Below the pieces are notes generated by a model. That model saw only the letters and a list, made by a program, of their open reading frames with translations. It was not told the origin of the DNA and did no database searches. Below are positions 31,616-41,505 of a stretch of 64,000 bases of DNA, in pieces (within the stretch, counting starts at the first letter, position 1; every line of letters starts with the position of its first letter). This DNA is from Dehalococcoidia bacterium (GTDB lineage Bacteria; Chloroflexota; Dehalococcoidia; Lucifugimonadales; SHYT01): NCBI GenBank assembly GCA_009693045.1, contig SHXZ01000009.1, positions 38,686-102,685 on the forward strand. Reading direction: 5' to 3'. The position numbers were made by a program, and so were the translations under genes.

Positions 31616-31845
31616 GTTCCTTCCTTCCAAGAGGTGCGACATTAGGCAAGATTGTAGCACCACGGGCGGGTCTGTCAGGATGGCAGCGTCACTTGCTGGG
31701 CGGAGACTCCGGGAGTCACGCCGGCGTGGCGCGGTTACGTCGCCGATTGCACACCGGCTCGGCAAGCCGGACTAACCTCCTGCCCCCCGCCCAACTCAGG
31801 GAAGGGGGGTAGGTTCTGCGTGCTATAGTTGTCCTACATCGGCGT

Positions 31846-31933
31846 GGAGGGATGGCCGAGCGGTTGAAGGCGCCTGTCTTGAAAACAGGTGTGGCGCAAG
31901 CTACCGTGGGTTCGAATCCCACTCCCTCCGCCA
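31846..31933 (+). tRNA. tRNA-Ser (UGA anticodon), CCA encoded
   Basis: GGAGGGATGGCCGAGCGGTTGAAGGCGCCTGTCTTGAAAACAGGTGTGGCGCAAGCTACCGTGGGTTCGAATCCCACTCCCTCCGCCA; long variable arm, anticodon TGA. Confidence 0.96.
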
Positions 31934-31992
31934 TCTAGCAGCGCATCTGCCGGACGATACGCTCTGCGCTGACCAGCAAGGGAGGAGGCCAC

Positions 31993-32874
31993 ATGCCCGT
32001 CATCACGCTGCGCGACGGCACCACCATCCACTACGAGACGCACGGCTCCGGCCCGGTCGTCGCGCTGACGCCGGGCGGACGCGGCGGCAAGGACACGTTG
32101 CGGCCGCTGGCGGAGCGGATGGCGAAGGACGACTACCAGGTGCTCATCTGGGATCGCCGAAACTGCGGCGCCTCCGACGTGGTCATCGCCCGCCGACGCG
32201 ATGCGAACGGGCGCGAGCTTTCCGAGCAGGAGATATTCGCCGAGGACCTGTACGAGTTGCTTGGACGGCTCAACGCCCGGCCCTGCTGGGTGGGCGGCGT
32301 CTCGGCGGGGTGCCGTGTCTCTCTGCTGCTCGCCATCCGCCATCCGGACGCCGTGAAGGGCCTGCTCGTCTGGATGGTCACGGGCGGCGCGGTTGCGGCG
32401 CAGCGCTTGGGCCACCTGTACTACGAGCAGTTCGTTGACGTGGCGGAGCGCGAGGGCATGGCGGGCGTGCTCAAGGCCGAGTTCTTCGCCGAGCGCGTCC
32501 AGCAGAACCCCGCCAACCGCGCGCGGCTCCTGGCGATGGACCCCAAAGAGTTCATCGCCGTCATGCGCGAATGGCGCGCGTTCTTCACCGCCGACAAGCC
32601 CGTCGTCGGCGCCACCGAGGAGGAGCTGCGGCGCATCAAGGTCCCCATCACCATCATCGCAGGCGGCGACGACGTCCATCCCAGGCCCGTGGCGGAGAAG
32701 CTGCACGCGCTGCTGCCCCAGTCGGAGTTCCACCCGCCGTTGTGGACGCCGCAGGAGCGGGAGCGCCTGGCGCTTGACCCGATCGCCTCGCGCCAGGCGA
32801 CAGCGGACAAAGTAGGCCCCATCCTCCTGGCGTTCCTGGCGAAGCAGCGTGCAGGCGCAACGGCGCGGACGTAA
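31993..32874 (+). CDS. Alpha/beta hydrolase
   Basis: DGTTIHYETHGSGPVVALTPGGRGG...LIWDRRNCGAS...GGVSAGCRVSLLLA. Confidence 0.87.
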   Translation: MPVITLRDGTTIHYETHGSGPVVALTPGGRGGKDTLRPLAERMAKDDYQVLIWDRRNCGASDVVIARRRDANGRELSEQEIFAEDLYELLGRLNARPCWVGGVSAGCRVSLLLAIRHPDAVKGLLVWMVTGGAVAAQRLGHLYYEQFVDVAEREGMAGVLKAEFFAERVQQNPANRARLLAMDPKEFIAVMREWRAFFTADKPVVGATEEELRRIKVPITIIAGGDDVHPRPVAEKLHALLPQSEFHPPLWTPQERERLALDPIASRQATADKVGPILLAFLAKQRAGATART

Positions 32875-32948
32875 CAGAGCGCCAGCCGCCAGGCGTCGCG
32901 CGCGGCACTCTAATTCCTTCTCCCTCTGGGAGAGGGTGAGGGACGCCC

Positions 32949-33527
32949 CTACGTCTTTTGCCTCGCCTGCCGCAGCAGGAAGGCAAGCTGTGTCCGGTCA
33001 AAGCCTAACGCCTGCGCCTTTGCCGCGTCCTCCCGCGCCTTCGGCTCCTCGCCGGTGCGGGTGTAGGCCAGCGCCCGCACCGCGTACGCCGAGGCGAGCT
33101 TGTCGTTGAGCCGTATGGCCTCGGTGGCGTCGCGGACGGCCTGTTCAGACTGTCCCAGGTCCCAGTTTGCGGCGGCGCGGTTGTTCCACGCATCCGCGTG
33201 ATCAGGTTTGAGGCGGACCGCCTCGGAAAAGTCCTCCACGGCGGCGTAGTGCTGCTGGAGCTGGATGTTCGCCATGCCTCGGTTGAAATACGCCTCCGCG
33301 TGGTCCGGCGCGAGGCGCACCGCCTCATCAAAGTCCTCTATCGCCTTCAGCGGCTCCGCGAGCTGGCCGTACAGCACGCCCCGCCGGAAGTAGGCGGAGG
33401 CGTCCTCCGGGCTGGCCTGGATGGCGGTGCTCAGTTCCGCCACGGCGGCCTGAAGGCGTGGGATTGGGTCGGTGGAACTTGGTTCTGGGGGCGAGCGAAG
33501 AGGCTGCTGGGGATGAAGAGAAGACAT
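32949..33527 (-). CDS. Tetratricopeptide repeat protein
   Basis: Consecutive TPRs: AYFRRGVLYGQLAEPLKAIEDFDEAVRLAPDHAEAYFNRGMANIQLQQHYAAVEDFSEAVRLKPDHADAW. Confidence 0.9.
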   Translation of the reverse strand: MSSLHPQQPLRSPPEPSSTDPIPRLQAAVAELSTAIQASPEDASAYFRRGVLYGQLAEPLKAIEDFDEAVRLAPDHAEAYFNRGMANIQLQQHYAAVEDFSEAVRLKPDHADAWNNRAAANWDLGQSEQAVRDATEAIRLNDKLASAYAVRALAYTRTGEEPKAREDAAKAQALGFDRTQLAFLLRQARQKT

Positions 33528-33939
33528 AGATCCTACGCCTCTAACAGCCTTAGTTCAGGGGCCGAAGGTGCGGGCTTCCTGACAGAAGTATAGCAACCGG
33601 TAGCCCCGCAGGCCGAGTACTTGGCTAACTTGAATCACGTTGGCCCAGCCCGACGGTCTTGGTACATAAACTTTAAGAAGGCTGCTCGAGCTAGAGAGGG
33701 TTCTATGCGGCTAAGGAGGATAGTCTTTTGGCATGTTTTTTCTTAGTTCTCAGCTTGGTTGGTTGCTGACGTTCAGGTGGGGCTTTTGCTGTTCTCTGCG
33801 ATTTTGCTGAAGGCGCGCTCTTCGGATTTGGTTCGACGGGCGGTTGGTTACTCAAATTACAAAGCTTAGTTTGGGCTTGTGAGGTTTTAGTGGGTTTTTT
33901 CTGCTTGAAACTGACAGCGCCTGAAGTACGCTCAGGTCC

Positions 33940-34467
33940 CTACGTAAAAAAGTCCCTGGGCATGAACAACGCTGCCAATGTTCCAACAGAAGCTAGCACG
34001 ACACTCGCCACGAAGATGATGAGTGCCCACGTGTTCTCCTCACCAATGCATTTATTATACAGGTAAGAGTCATATGTAAGATCAACACAATCCGCGCTTC
34101 CGCTACCGAGAATTCCTACACACTGAACAATTAGAAAGAGAATAACCCCTGTCCACATGGCAAACCACAGACGAGTTAGTCCATGCTTTACTATCGGTGG
34201 GCTCTTGGCAATAGTCCTGACGATTCCTCCAAGAACCGCTTCTCCGACCACCCCAGCCGGTTTCTTACCTACTTTGACTGCTATGTCAATGCCTTTCCCC
34301 ACTAGAAACAGTGCAGTCCAGAAACCAATAACTATTCATAAAGATAGGAAAGCGATTGCCCATTTGGAGTAGTTTGGAAATAGTACTGGAAGAAATGAAC
34401 CGACGAGGACGAACGGAATTATTAGAAGAATTAAGGCGCCAAAAAAGATGCCTAGAATTCTTGACAT
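33940..34467 (-). pseudogene. Multi-TM membrane protein frame with one in-frame TGA
   Basis: ATG at 34467 behind GAGGTGG: MSRILGIFFGALILLIIPFVLVGSFLPVLFPNYSKWAIAFLSL, TGA at 34336-34338, then IVIGFWTALFLVGKGIDIAVKVGKKPAGVVGE...LAALFMPRDFFT. Confidence 0.65.
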
Positions 34468-34733
34468 TGAACCACCTCAATCGGTTGGTTTGGTTAGAAC
34501 CCCGCAAGCTCTATTTGAGGCAACATAGTGCCGTGTAGGTCGTAAAACGGACCGTCGCATTAGGTGACTCGCATTATAAACCACATCCGATATTTGCTGG
34601 CGGGTTAACTTCAATCCGAGTTGACTTACTACCGGAGACTGAACAACGCTGACCTCGGATCGCGCTTGTGCTACACTGTCCGGCGGCGTCATGTAGGAGC
34701 GTAGTTTCCACGCCCCCAACAAAGGAGTCAGCC

Positions 34734-35879
34734 ATGAAAATCCACGAGTATCAGGCCAAGGCCATCATGGCTAAGTACGGCATCGCCGTCCCCAAGGGCG
34801 GCGTCGCGTCCACGCCCGCGGAAGCGCGGCAGATCGCGGAGAGCCTGGGCGGGCGCGCCGTCGTCAAGGCGCAGGTCCACGCGGGCGGCCGCGGCAAGGC
34901 GGGCGGCGTCAAAGTCGTCAGCAGCGCGCAGGAAGCCGAGCAGGTTGCGGCACGGCTCCTCGGCAGCAACCTGGTGACCCACCAGACGGGGCCCGAGGGC
35001 GTGCCCGTGCGCAAGGTGCTGGTGGAGGAGACCGCCGCCATCGCCAAAGAGCTCTACCTGAGCCTCACGGTGGACGCGGCCTCGCGAGGGGCGGTCGTCA
35101 TCGCCAGCGAGGCGGGCGGTATGGAGATTGAGGAAGTCGCGGCCCGCTCGCCGGAGAAGATCATGCGGCTGGCGCCGCACCCCGTCCTGGGCCTCTACGC
35201 GTTCCAGGCGCGCAAGGTGGCCTACGCGCTCAACCTCAAGCCGGAGCTGGTGCGACCGGCGGGCGACCTGCTCATGAACCTGCAGCGGCTCTTCGTGGAG
35301 AACGACTGCTCACTGGTGGAGATCAACCCGCTGGTGATAACGCAGGACAACAGGCTGGTGGCGCTGGATGGCAAGATCAACTTTGACGACGACGCGGACT
35401 TCCGCCACAAGGAATGGGAGCAGCTCCGCGACCCGGAGCAGGAGGACCCGCTGGAGCGCCAGGCCGCAACCTTTGGCGTCAACTACGTGCGCTTGGACGG
35501 CGACGTGGGTTGCTTGGTCAACGGGGCCGGGCTGGCGATGGCGACGATGGACATGGTGGGCGAGGTTGGCGCGCGTCCAGCCAATTTCCTGGACGTGGGC
35601 GGCGGTGCCGACGACGAGAAGATCAAGCAGGCGTTCGGCATCATCCTCGGCGACCCACGGGTCAAGAAGGTGCTCGTGAACGTGTTCGGCGGCATCCTGC
35701 GCTGCGACGCCGTGGCGCGCGGCGTCATCGCCGCCTGCAAGGAGACCGGCAAGAACCCGCAGATCATCGTGCGACTTCTGGGCACGAACGCCGACGAGGG
35801 CCGCAAAATCCTCCGCGAGTCCGGCTTGAAGGTGGACCTTGTGGACACGCTGCACGAGGCGGCGGCGAAGCTGCGGTAG
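34734..35879 (+). CDS. sucC: Succinyl-CoA synthetase (ADP-forming) beta subunit
   Basis: MKIHEYQAKAIMAKYGIAVPKGGVA...KAQVHAGGRGKAGGVK...NPLVIT...NGAGLAMATMD. Confidence 0.96.
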   Translation: MKIHEYQAKAIMAKYGIAVPKGGVASTPAEARQIAESLGGRAVVKAQVHAGGRGKAGGVKVVSSAQEAEQVAARLLGSNLVTHQTGPEGVPVRKVLVEETAAIAKELYLSLTVDAASRGAVVIASEAGGMEIEEVAARSPEKIMRLAPHPVLGLYAFQARKVAYALNLKPELVRPAGDLLMNLQRLFVENDCSLVEINPLVITQDNRLVALDGKINFDDDADFRHKEWEQLRDPEQEDPLERQAATFGVNYVRLDGDVGCLVNGAGLAMATMDMVGEVGARPANFLDVGGGADDEKIKQAFGIILGDPRVKKVLVNVFGGILRCDAVARGVIAACKETGKNPQIIVRLLGTNADEGRKILRESGLKVDLVDTLHEAAAKLR

Positions 35880-35904
35880 GGGCGACCCAACGGGTCGTCC
35901 CTAC
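35876..35904. repeat. GTAGGGGCG-family palindromic repeat overlapping the sucC stop codon
   Basis: GTAGGGGCGACCCAACGGGTCGTCCCTAC. Confidence 0.85.
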
Positions 35905-35990
35905 CGGCCCTCACCCTAACCCTCTCCCACAAGGGGAGAGGGGATGTTCTCAGCGCTCTCCCAGAGGGGAGGGAAAAGAGGAGCAAAACC

Positions 35991-37154
35991 ATGAGCATCC
36001 TGATGAACAGAGAGACGCGGGTGGTGGTGCAGGGCATCACGGGCCGCGAGGGCGGGTTCCACGCCCAGCGCTGCCTGGAGTACGGCACGCAGATCGTCGC
36101 GGGCGTGACGCCGGGGCGCGGCGGGACAAAGTGGAACGAGACGGCGCCTGTGTTCAACACGGTGGAGCAGGCCGTGCGCGAGGCCGGCGCCAACACCTCG
36201 CTCATCTTCGTTCCCGCGGCCTTCGCGGCGGACGCCATCGTGGAGTCGGCGGACGCGGGCGTCAAGGTCGTGGCCTGCATCACGGAGGGCATCCCGGTGC
36301 AGGACATGATCAAGGTGGACCTGTACCTGAAGACCAAGCCTGGGACGACCCTGATTGGGCCGAACTGCCCCGGCGCTATCTCGCCGGGCGCCAAATGCAA
36401 GGTCGGCATCATGCCGGGGAACATCCACAGGCCGGGGCATGTGGGCGTCGTCTCCCGCAGCGGCACCCTAACCTACGAGGCCGTTGGCCAGCTGACCGCG
36501 CTCGGCATCGGCCAGTCCACGTGCGTGGGCATCGGCGGCGATCCGATCACCGGCCTCAGCTTCGTGGACGTGCTCAAGATGTTCGGCGAGGACGACGAGA
36601 CCGAGGCCGTGGTGCTCATTGGCGAGATCGGCGGCTCGCGGGAGCAGGACGCGGCCCGCTACATCGCCGAGCAGTTCAAGAAGCCCGTCGCGTTCCTCAT
36701 CGTCGGCCGGTCGGCGCCGCCGGGGCGTCGGATGGGCCACGCGGGGGCCATCATCACGGGCAGGGAAGCCACCGCGGCGGCCAAAATCCAGGCTCTGAGC
36801 GACGCGGGCGCGAGGCACATCCCCACGCCAGCGGACATCGGCGTGACGATGCGAGACCTGCTGCGGGAGCGCAGTCCGCGCCGTTCCGCGGGTAGGGCGG
36901 CTGCGGCCAAGCCGGCGTCACGCTCGGCGGCTACAAAGAAAGCGCCAGCTAAAGCAGCGGCGCGCCCGGCAAGCGTGAAAGGAGGGCCAGCCAGGTCGGT
37001 CAACCCCGGCAGCCAAGCCCTCCGGACGGATACCAAGCGCTCCGGCAGTGCCGCGCGCCCCAGCCGCAGCACACCAAAGCCGTCGTCTCGCAGCATGCCG
37101 ACGCGGCGCACCCCCGCAACGCGCGAAGGGTCGAGCAGGCGCGGGCGGCAGTAG
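35991..37154 (+). CDS. sucD: Succinyl-CoA synthetase alpha subunit with basic C-terminal extension
   Basis: [40 protein letters not shown]; then ~100-aa K/R/A/S/P-rich tail. Confidence 0.93.
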   Translation: MSILMNRETRVVVQGITGREGGFHAQRCLEYGTQIVAGVTPGRGGTKWNETAPVFNTVEQAVREAGANTSLIFVPAAFAADAIVESADAGVKVVACITEGIPVQDMIKVDLYLKTKPGTTLIGPNCPGAISPGAKCKVGIMPGNIHRPGHVGVVSRSGTLTYEAVGQLTALGIGQSTCVGIGGDPITGLSFVDVLKMFGEDDETEAVVLIGEIGGSREQDAARYIAEQFKKPVAFLIVGRSAPPGRRMGHAGAIITGREATAAAKIQALSDAGARHIPTPADIGVTMRDLLRERSPRRSAGRAAAAKPASRSAATKKAPAKAAARPASVKGGPARSVNPGSQALRTDTKRSGSAARPSRSTPKPSSRSMPTRRTPATREGSSRRGRQ

Positions 37155-37232
37155 GCAAGCCAGTCGGATGCGGAGCACGCGGTACGATTGCATCCGGTTT
37201 GCTATAATGAGGGTTATGCAAGGAGGTTTGCC

Positions 37233-37373
37233 ATGGACAAGAGGCAACTGCAACGCATGGGACTGATCGGACTGATCATCATGGCGATGGTGGGCCTGTT
37301 CTACTTCTGGTCGCGGAGCCAGAAGGACAAGCGGCTGCGCGAGGTGCCGCCGGACGACCGAAACCTGAGGTAA
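37233..37373 (+). CDS. Small single-TM protein
   Basis: AAGGAGGT Shine-Dalgarno; MDKRQLQRMGLIGLIIMAMVGLFYFWSRSQKDKRLREVPPDDRNLR. Confidence 0.7.
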   Translation: MDKRQLQRMGLIGLIIMAMVGLFYFWSRSQKDKRLREVPPDDRNLR

Positions 37374-37399
37374 TGAGGCCCCACGTTCTAGGCAGCGAG

Positions 37400-37720
37400 G
37401 CCTAGCAGCGTTGATCGGGACCAGTACTCCCTGAGCGGGGCGCCAGAGAGCCGGGAGCGGCCTGGCCCCGTTCACTTCGTTCAGGGCAAGCTCTGAGTGA
37501 GGCCGGGCGAAGCAAGGGCAAGCCGAAAAGGTGGGAGTCGGCGCCAGCGCGCGGGAGGAATGGGCCCGGGAGCCTCGGCCTGAACGGGCCTTCGCCCGTC
37601 TTCCTTTGGCTGGGCCAAGGGATGCGGAGGAAGGACCAGTAGCCGCCGACGGAGTGGGCGCCGTTATCGGAGCCCAGGCGAAAGCCTCCCTACCAGCGGG
37701 GTTGTCGCTACGATGAGACT
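37400..37720 (+). promoter_or_regulatory. Candidate T-box leader (riboswitch), specifier UGG (Trp)
   Basis: CCAGTA (37421-37426), AGAGAGCCGG (37445), GGTGGGAGTCGGC (37530), GAA-TGG-G specifier region (TGG 37561-37563), T-box-like GGAGTGGGCGCCGTTATCGG (37651-37670). Confidence 0.7.
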
Positions 37721-37886
37721 GGGCCAAATGCAGATAGGCAATGGAAGCCGCAGCCAGGATTCAGGCATTCAAAGGCGCTGATGCGCCACATTCCCACGCC
37801 CGCAGACACGGGCACCACAGGGTAGTTAGCTGTAAGAACGGTATGCAACAGCTTTCACTACGATTCAGGTCACGAGGTGAGTCGGT

Positions 37887-39047
37887 GTGTCGCGAGACCT
37901 CTTTCAGAAGCTGCTCTTATCTGTTGTCACTACCATCGTTATTCTTGTCGTGCTGGAGGGCGGAGCGCGCCTCATATTTCCCATCCAGTCTACGGGGTCC
38001 CGGCTTCCGGAGGAGATTCTAGAACCAGAGAGCGTTGCAGCACTCCAGAGTGACTTCAAGCTGCTTCGGTTCAACCTTGAGCCGTTTGTTCTCCTCCGCA
38101 CTGCTCCCAACCAGCAACTGGAAACGATGAAGATCAACAGCCGTGGCCTGCGAGGGCCGGAGATCGGTCCAAAGTCACCGGACACTGTGAGAGTAGTCTT
38201 GCTAGGAGGGAGTTTTGCCTTTGGGTGGGGGGCGACCGCGGAAAATAAGACCATTGCCAGCCAACTTGAACAGATGCTTAACCAGGTGCAAGCAATACCG
38301 GGCAAGCGATTTGAGGTCATTAATGCGGCGCAGCCTTCCTACATCAGTGGTCAAGAATTGGCTCTCTTCCAGTGGCAACTGCTCGCGCTTTCGCCGGACC
38401 TGGTCATTATCCTCGATGGCCTCAATGACTCGGGCATCGCCCGTCGGAATGGAGGTCCCGACATTCCGGACGGGGTGCCGCTGACGCGCGCCGCGTACAA
38501 TCACTATACGGGCTATTCGGTGCGCTCATGGTTTGTTTATGGTCTACGGATTGCCCTGAAGAGGAGTCGCCTCCTCTCGAAGCTCTGGAGTGTGGTCCAC
38601 CGCGCTCCGGAAGCTTCGATCCTTTCGATCCAAGCTGAGCTCTGGCTCAAAGATCCCAGCCATTTTGACGCGGTCAAGGCGGCCTATTACCGAAACCATT
38701 ACTCCCTCATAAGGGTAGCCCAATCACGGGACATCAGGGTCTTGATGGCTCTACAGCCCGTTCTGGGTCTGGGGAAGAAGCTGGTCACGCCCTACGAGCA
38801 GGCGACTTTGGAACAAAGGGCCAAGCGCTTCCCCCCGTGGAAAGAAGTTCTAACAGAGGGCTACACCGTCATCGCAGCGGCGCAGGCAGAACTCCAGCAG
38901 AAAACGGGCGTTGCGGTGCTGGACCTGCGTTCCGTCTTTGACAGCGAGCAGACGACCCTCTATATAGACACCGGTCACGTGTCGGATCGGGGGAACGCCC
39001 TTGTGGCAGACGCCCTTGCCAAAGGAGTGGGAATCCTTTATAAGTAA
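37887..39047 (+). CDS. SGNH/GDSL-type hydrolase with N-terminal TM segment
   Basis: VVLLGGSFAFGWGA...DLVIILDGLND...DTGHVSDRGNALVADAL. Confidence 0.82.
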   Translation: MSRDLFQKLLLSVVTTIVILVVLEGGARLIFPIQSTGSRLPEEILEPESVAALQSDFKLLRFNLEPFVLLRTAPNQQLETMKINSRGLRGPEIGPKSPDTVRVVLLGGSFAFGWGATAENKTIASQLEQMLNQVQAIPGKRFEVINAAQPSYISGQELALFQWQLLALSPDLVIILDGLNDSGIARRNGGPDIPDGVPLTRAAYNHYTGYSVRSWFVYGLRIALKRSRLLSKLWSVVHRAPEASILSIQAELWLKDPSHFDAVKAAYYRNHYSLIRVAQSRDIRVLMALQPVLGLGKKLVTPYEQATLEQRAKRFPPWKEVLTEGYTVIAAAQAELQQKTGVAVLDLRSVFDSEQTTLYIDTGHVSDRGNALVADALAKGVGILYK

Positions 39048-39082
39048 TCCACAACGCCTCAGTCCGGACTTCGGAGAGTTGG

Positions 39083-39367
39083 GTGTCGTCAGATCACGGC
39101 AGGGAAAACAAGAAGCCCTTCGTCGCCGGTGGAGCGTGGTCGGTCCTGAGGCAGGCCTGGCGCTACTGGCTCGCTTTCAGCCGGATCTTGGGCGACGTGG
39201 TCGGCCGAGTCTTGTTGGTAGGCCTTTACTTTACCCTCTTCGCACCTTTTGGACTGATAGCAAGGATAACGACCCGTCAACTGGGCTTGGCAAAGCCGGG
39301 GCAGACTTCCTTCTGGTTTCCTCGAAGGGTGGCCCTTCGGACCGCACAAGACCTTCGGAGGCAGTGA
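39083..39367 (+). CDS. Small membrane protein of carbamoyltransferase cassette (SxtJ-like, tentative)
   Basis: GTG start; VVGRVLLVGLYFTLFAPFGLIARI, directly upstream of carbamoyltransferase. Confidence 0.6.
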   Translation: MSSDHGRENKKPFVAGGAWSVLRQAWRYWLAFSRILGDVVGRVLLVGLYFTLFAPFGLIARITTRQLGLAKPGQTSFWFPRRVALRTAQDLRRQ

Positions 39368-39368
39368 C

Positions 39369-41147
39369 GTGACCTACGTCCTCGGCATCTCCTGCTATTA
39401 CCACGATGCCGCGGCCGCGTTGCTGAAAGACGGAATTTTGGTGGCTGCCGCCGAAGAGGAGCGCTTCACGCGGAAGAAGCATGACACCCGATTCCCTGAG
39501 AGTGCCATTGCCTTTTGCCTCCGACTGGCAGGCATCAAGGCGTCTGACCTCGACTACGTGGTCTTCTACGAGAAGCCCTTCCTCAAGTTTGAGCGCATCC
39601 TGTACACCGCCTTTGCCACCTTTCCACGCTCCCAGCGCTTCTTCCGGGAGTCCATGATCTCCTGGCTAAATGAAAAGCTCTTCGTCAAGGCCCATATAAG
39701 CCGAAAGCTCCGGCTTCCTGCGGATCGAATCCTCTTCTGCGAACATCACGTCTCCCATGCTGCTAGCGCCTTCTTTGCTTCTCCTTTTGAGGAGGCTGCC
39801 ATCGTCACCGCGGATGGAGTTGGGGAATGGACCACAGCGACTATAGGGCAAGGGCGGGCAAGCTGGAAACCATCGGGTGTCAATAGCCTGGACCTCTCTC
39901 TTGAGCTACGCTTCCCGCATTCCCTCGGCCTCCTCTACTCGGCGTTTACAGCGTTCCTCGGCTTTGAGGTCAACGAAGGTGAATACAAGGTTATGGGAAT
40001 GGCTCCTTACGGAGAACCACGGTATGTGGACCAGGTTCACAGGCTCGTGCAACTCGCGGAAGACGGTAGTATTCACCTGGACATGGACTATTTTTCTTAC
40101 CACTACTCCACCGAACAGACTTTTACCAAGAAGTTTGTGGAATTGTTCGGACCCCCAAGACTCCCCGAGAGCCTCTTCTTCACGCACAAGACCCACCCAG
40201 AGCGTGATGGGGCAGAGGCGCAAGCGAATCAGCGCTATGCTGACGTTGCCGCCAGCATTCAGCTTGTTACCGAAGAGGCCCTCCTGAAGATGGCCCAGCA
40301 TGCCCACCGCCTCACCGGTTCCCGTCGCCTATGCATGGCAGGTGGGGTAGCGCTCAATAGTGTAGCTAATGGGCGCATTCTTCGGGAAACCCCTTTTGAG
40401 GAGCTGTACATCCAACCTGCCGCCGGAGATTCAGGGGGAGCTTTGGGCGCAGCGCTGTACGCCTATCACGTTCTCCTCGGCCAGCCGCGCCGGTACGTTA
40501 TGGAGCATGCCTACTACGGTGAGGAGTATGCCGACGGCCAGATAGTGGCTGCCCTTGACGCCGTTGGGCTGCGCTACGAGGTTGTCCCTGATGAACAAAC
40601 GCTGACGGGGCGAGTGGTGGACGCGCTGACCGCGGGCAAGGTGGTGGGCTGGTTCCAAGGGCGCTTTGAGTGGGGACCACGGGCGCTGGGAAACCGGAGC
40701 ATCTTGGCTGACCCACGCCGGGCCGAGATGAAGGAGGTAGTAAACGCCAAGATCAAGTTCCGTGAGCCGTTCCGTCCCTTTGCCCCCGTCGTGTTAGAGG
40801 AGGAGACCCAGAAGTATTTTGTCCTTGATTCTCCTCAACGCCAGTTCCCGGCCAGGTTCATGTTGCTCGTGACGCCGGTTGAGCAGACGAAACAGGACGT
40901 GATACCAGCCGTGAGCCACTTCGGCACCGCGCGCCTACAAACCATCCGGAAAGAGATCAATCCACCATACTACGAGCTTGTACGCCAGTTCGGTCAGGAG
41001 ACCGGCGTACCGGTGCTTATGAACACGTCCTTTAACTTAAGGGGTGAGCCTATTGTAGCTACGCCCGGAGATGCAATAAACACGTTTCAGAAGAGCGGGC
41101 TGGATATGCTCGTTATGAGTCACTTCCTAGTGGAGAAAGACAGATGA
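39369..41147 (+). CDS. Carbamoyltransferase (NodU family)
   Basis: VLGISCYYHDAAAALLKDG, AAEEERFTRKKHD, FQGRFEWGPRALGNRSILADPR, NTSFNLRGEPIV. Confidence 0.95.
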   Translation: MTYVLGISCYYHDAAAALLKDGILVAAAEEERFTRKKHDTRFPESAIAFCLRLAGIKASDLDYVVFYEKPFLKFERILYTAFATFPRSQRFFRESMISWLNEKLFVKAHISRKLRLPADRILFCEHHVSHAASAFFASPFEEAAIVTADGVGEWTTATIGQGRASWKPSGVNSLDLSLELRFPHSLGLLYSAFTAFLGFEVNEGEYKVMGMAPYGEPRYVDQVHRLVQLAEDGSIHLDMDYFSYHYSTEQTFTKKFVELFGPPRLPESLFFTHKTHPERDGAEAQANQRYADVAASIQLVTEEALLKMAQHAHRLTGSRRLCMAGGVALNSVANGRILRETPFEELYIQPAAGDSGGALGAALYAYHVLLGQPRRYVMEHAYYGEEYADGQIVAALDAVGLRYEVVPDEQTLTGRVVDALTAGKVVGWFQGRFEWGPRALGNRSILADPRRAEMKEVVNAKIKFREPFRPFAPVVLEEETQKYFVLDSPQRQFPARFMLLVTPVEQTKQDVIPAVSHFGTARLQTIRKEINPPYYELVRQFGQETGVPVLMNTSFNLRGEPIVATPGDAINTFQKSGLDMLVMSHFLVEKDR

Positions 41148-41157
41148 CGGCAGACCA

Positions 41158-41340
41158 ATGCTGAACCTTTTCCGGTCGCTAGGCGTCGCATTTTCAATCT
41201 TGGGGGAGTTGGTTGCCTTTTTTGTTCGGAGCAAGAGGTGGTGGCTAACTCCCGTTGTGGTAGTTTTAGTGTTGCTTGGTCTTATTCTGGTGTTCGCCTC
41301 ATCCACTGGACTTGGACCCTTTATCTACAGCCTCTTTTAG
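41158..41340 (+). CDS. Small membrane protein (DUF5989-like)
   Basis: RSKRWWLTPVVVVLVLLGLILVFASSTGLGPFIYSLF, typical small partner of NodU-type carbamoyltransferases. Confidence 0.72.
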   Translation: MLNLFRSLGVAFSILGELVAFFVRSKRWWLTPVVVVLVLLGLILVFASSTGLGPFIYSLF

Positions 41341-41505
41341 GCGCCACGTGCTTGGCTGCGAGGACTCACGGGACAAGCCCAAGATGTCAGTGGAAAAGCG
41401 CGATCTTGCAGACTCATCATCCGTCGACTGCCAGACAGCCAACCACCTTTGGGGTACCGGACCGTCGCGAGAGATCACAGGAAACTTCCAGCAGGAGCGA
41501 GAGTC

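Noticed and set aside
35414-36895. 493-aa plus-strand ORF overlapping sucC/sucD
   Set aside because: Gly/Arg-rich out-of-frame translation across two conserved genes and an intergenic repeat
41341-41505. Second T-box directly upstream of trpS
   Set aside because: None of the T-box landmark motifs were found in this stretch
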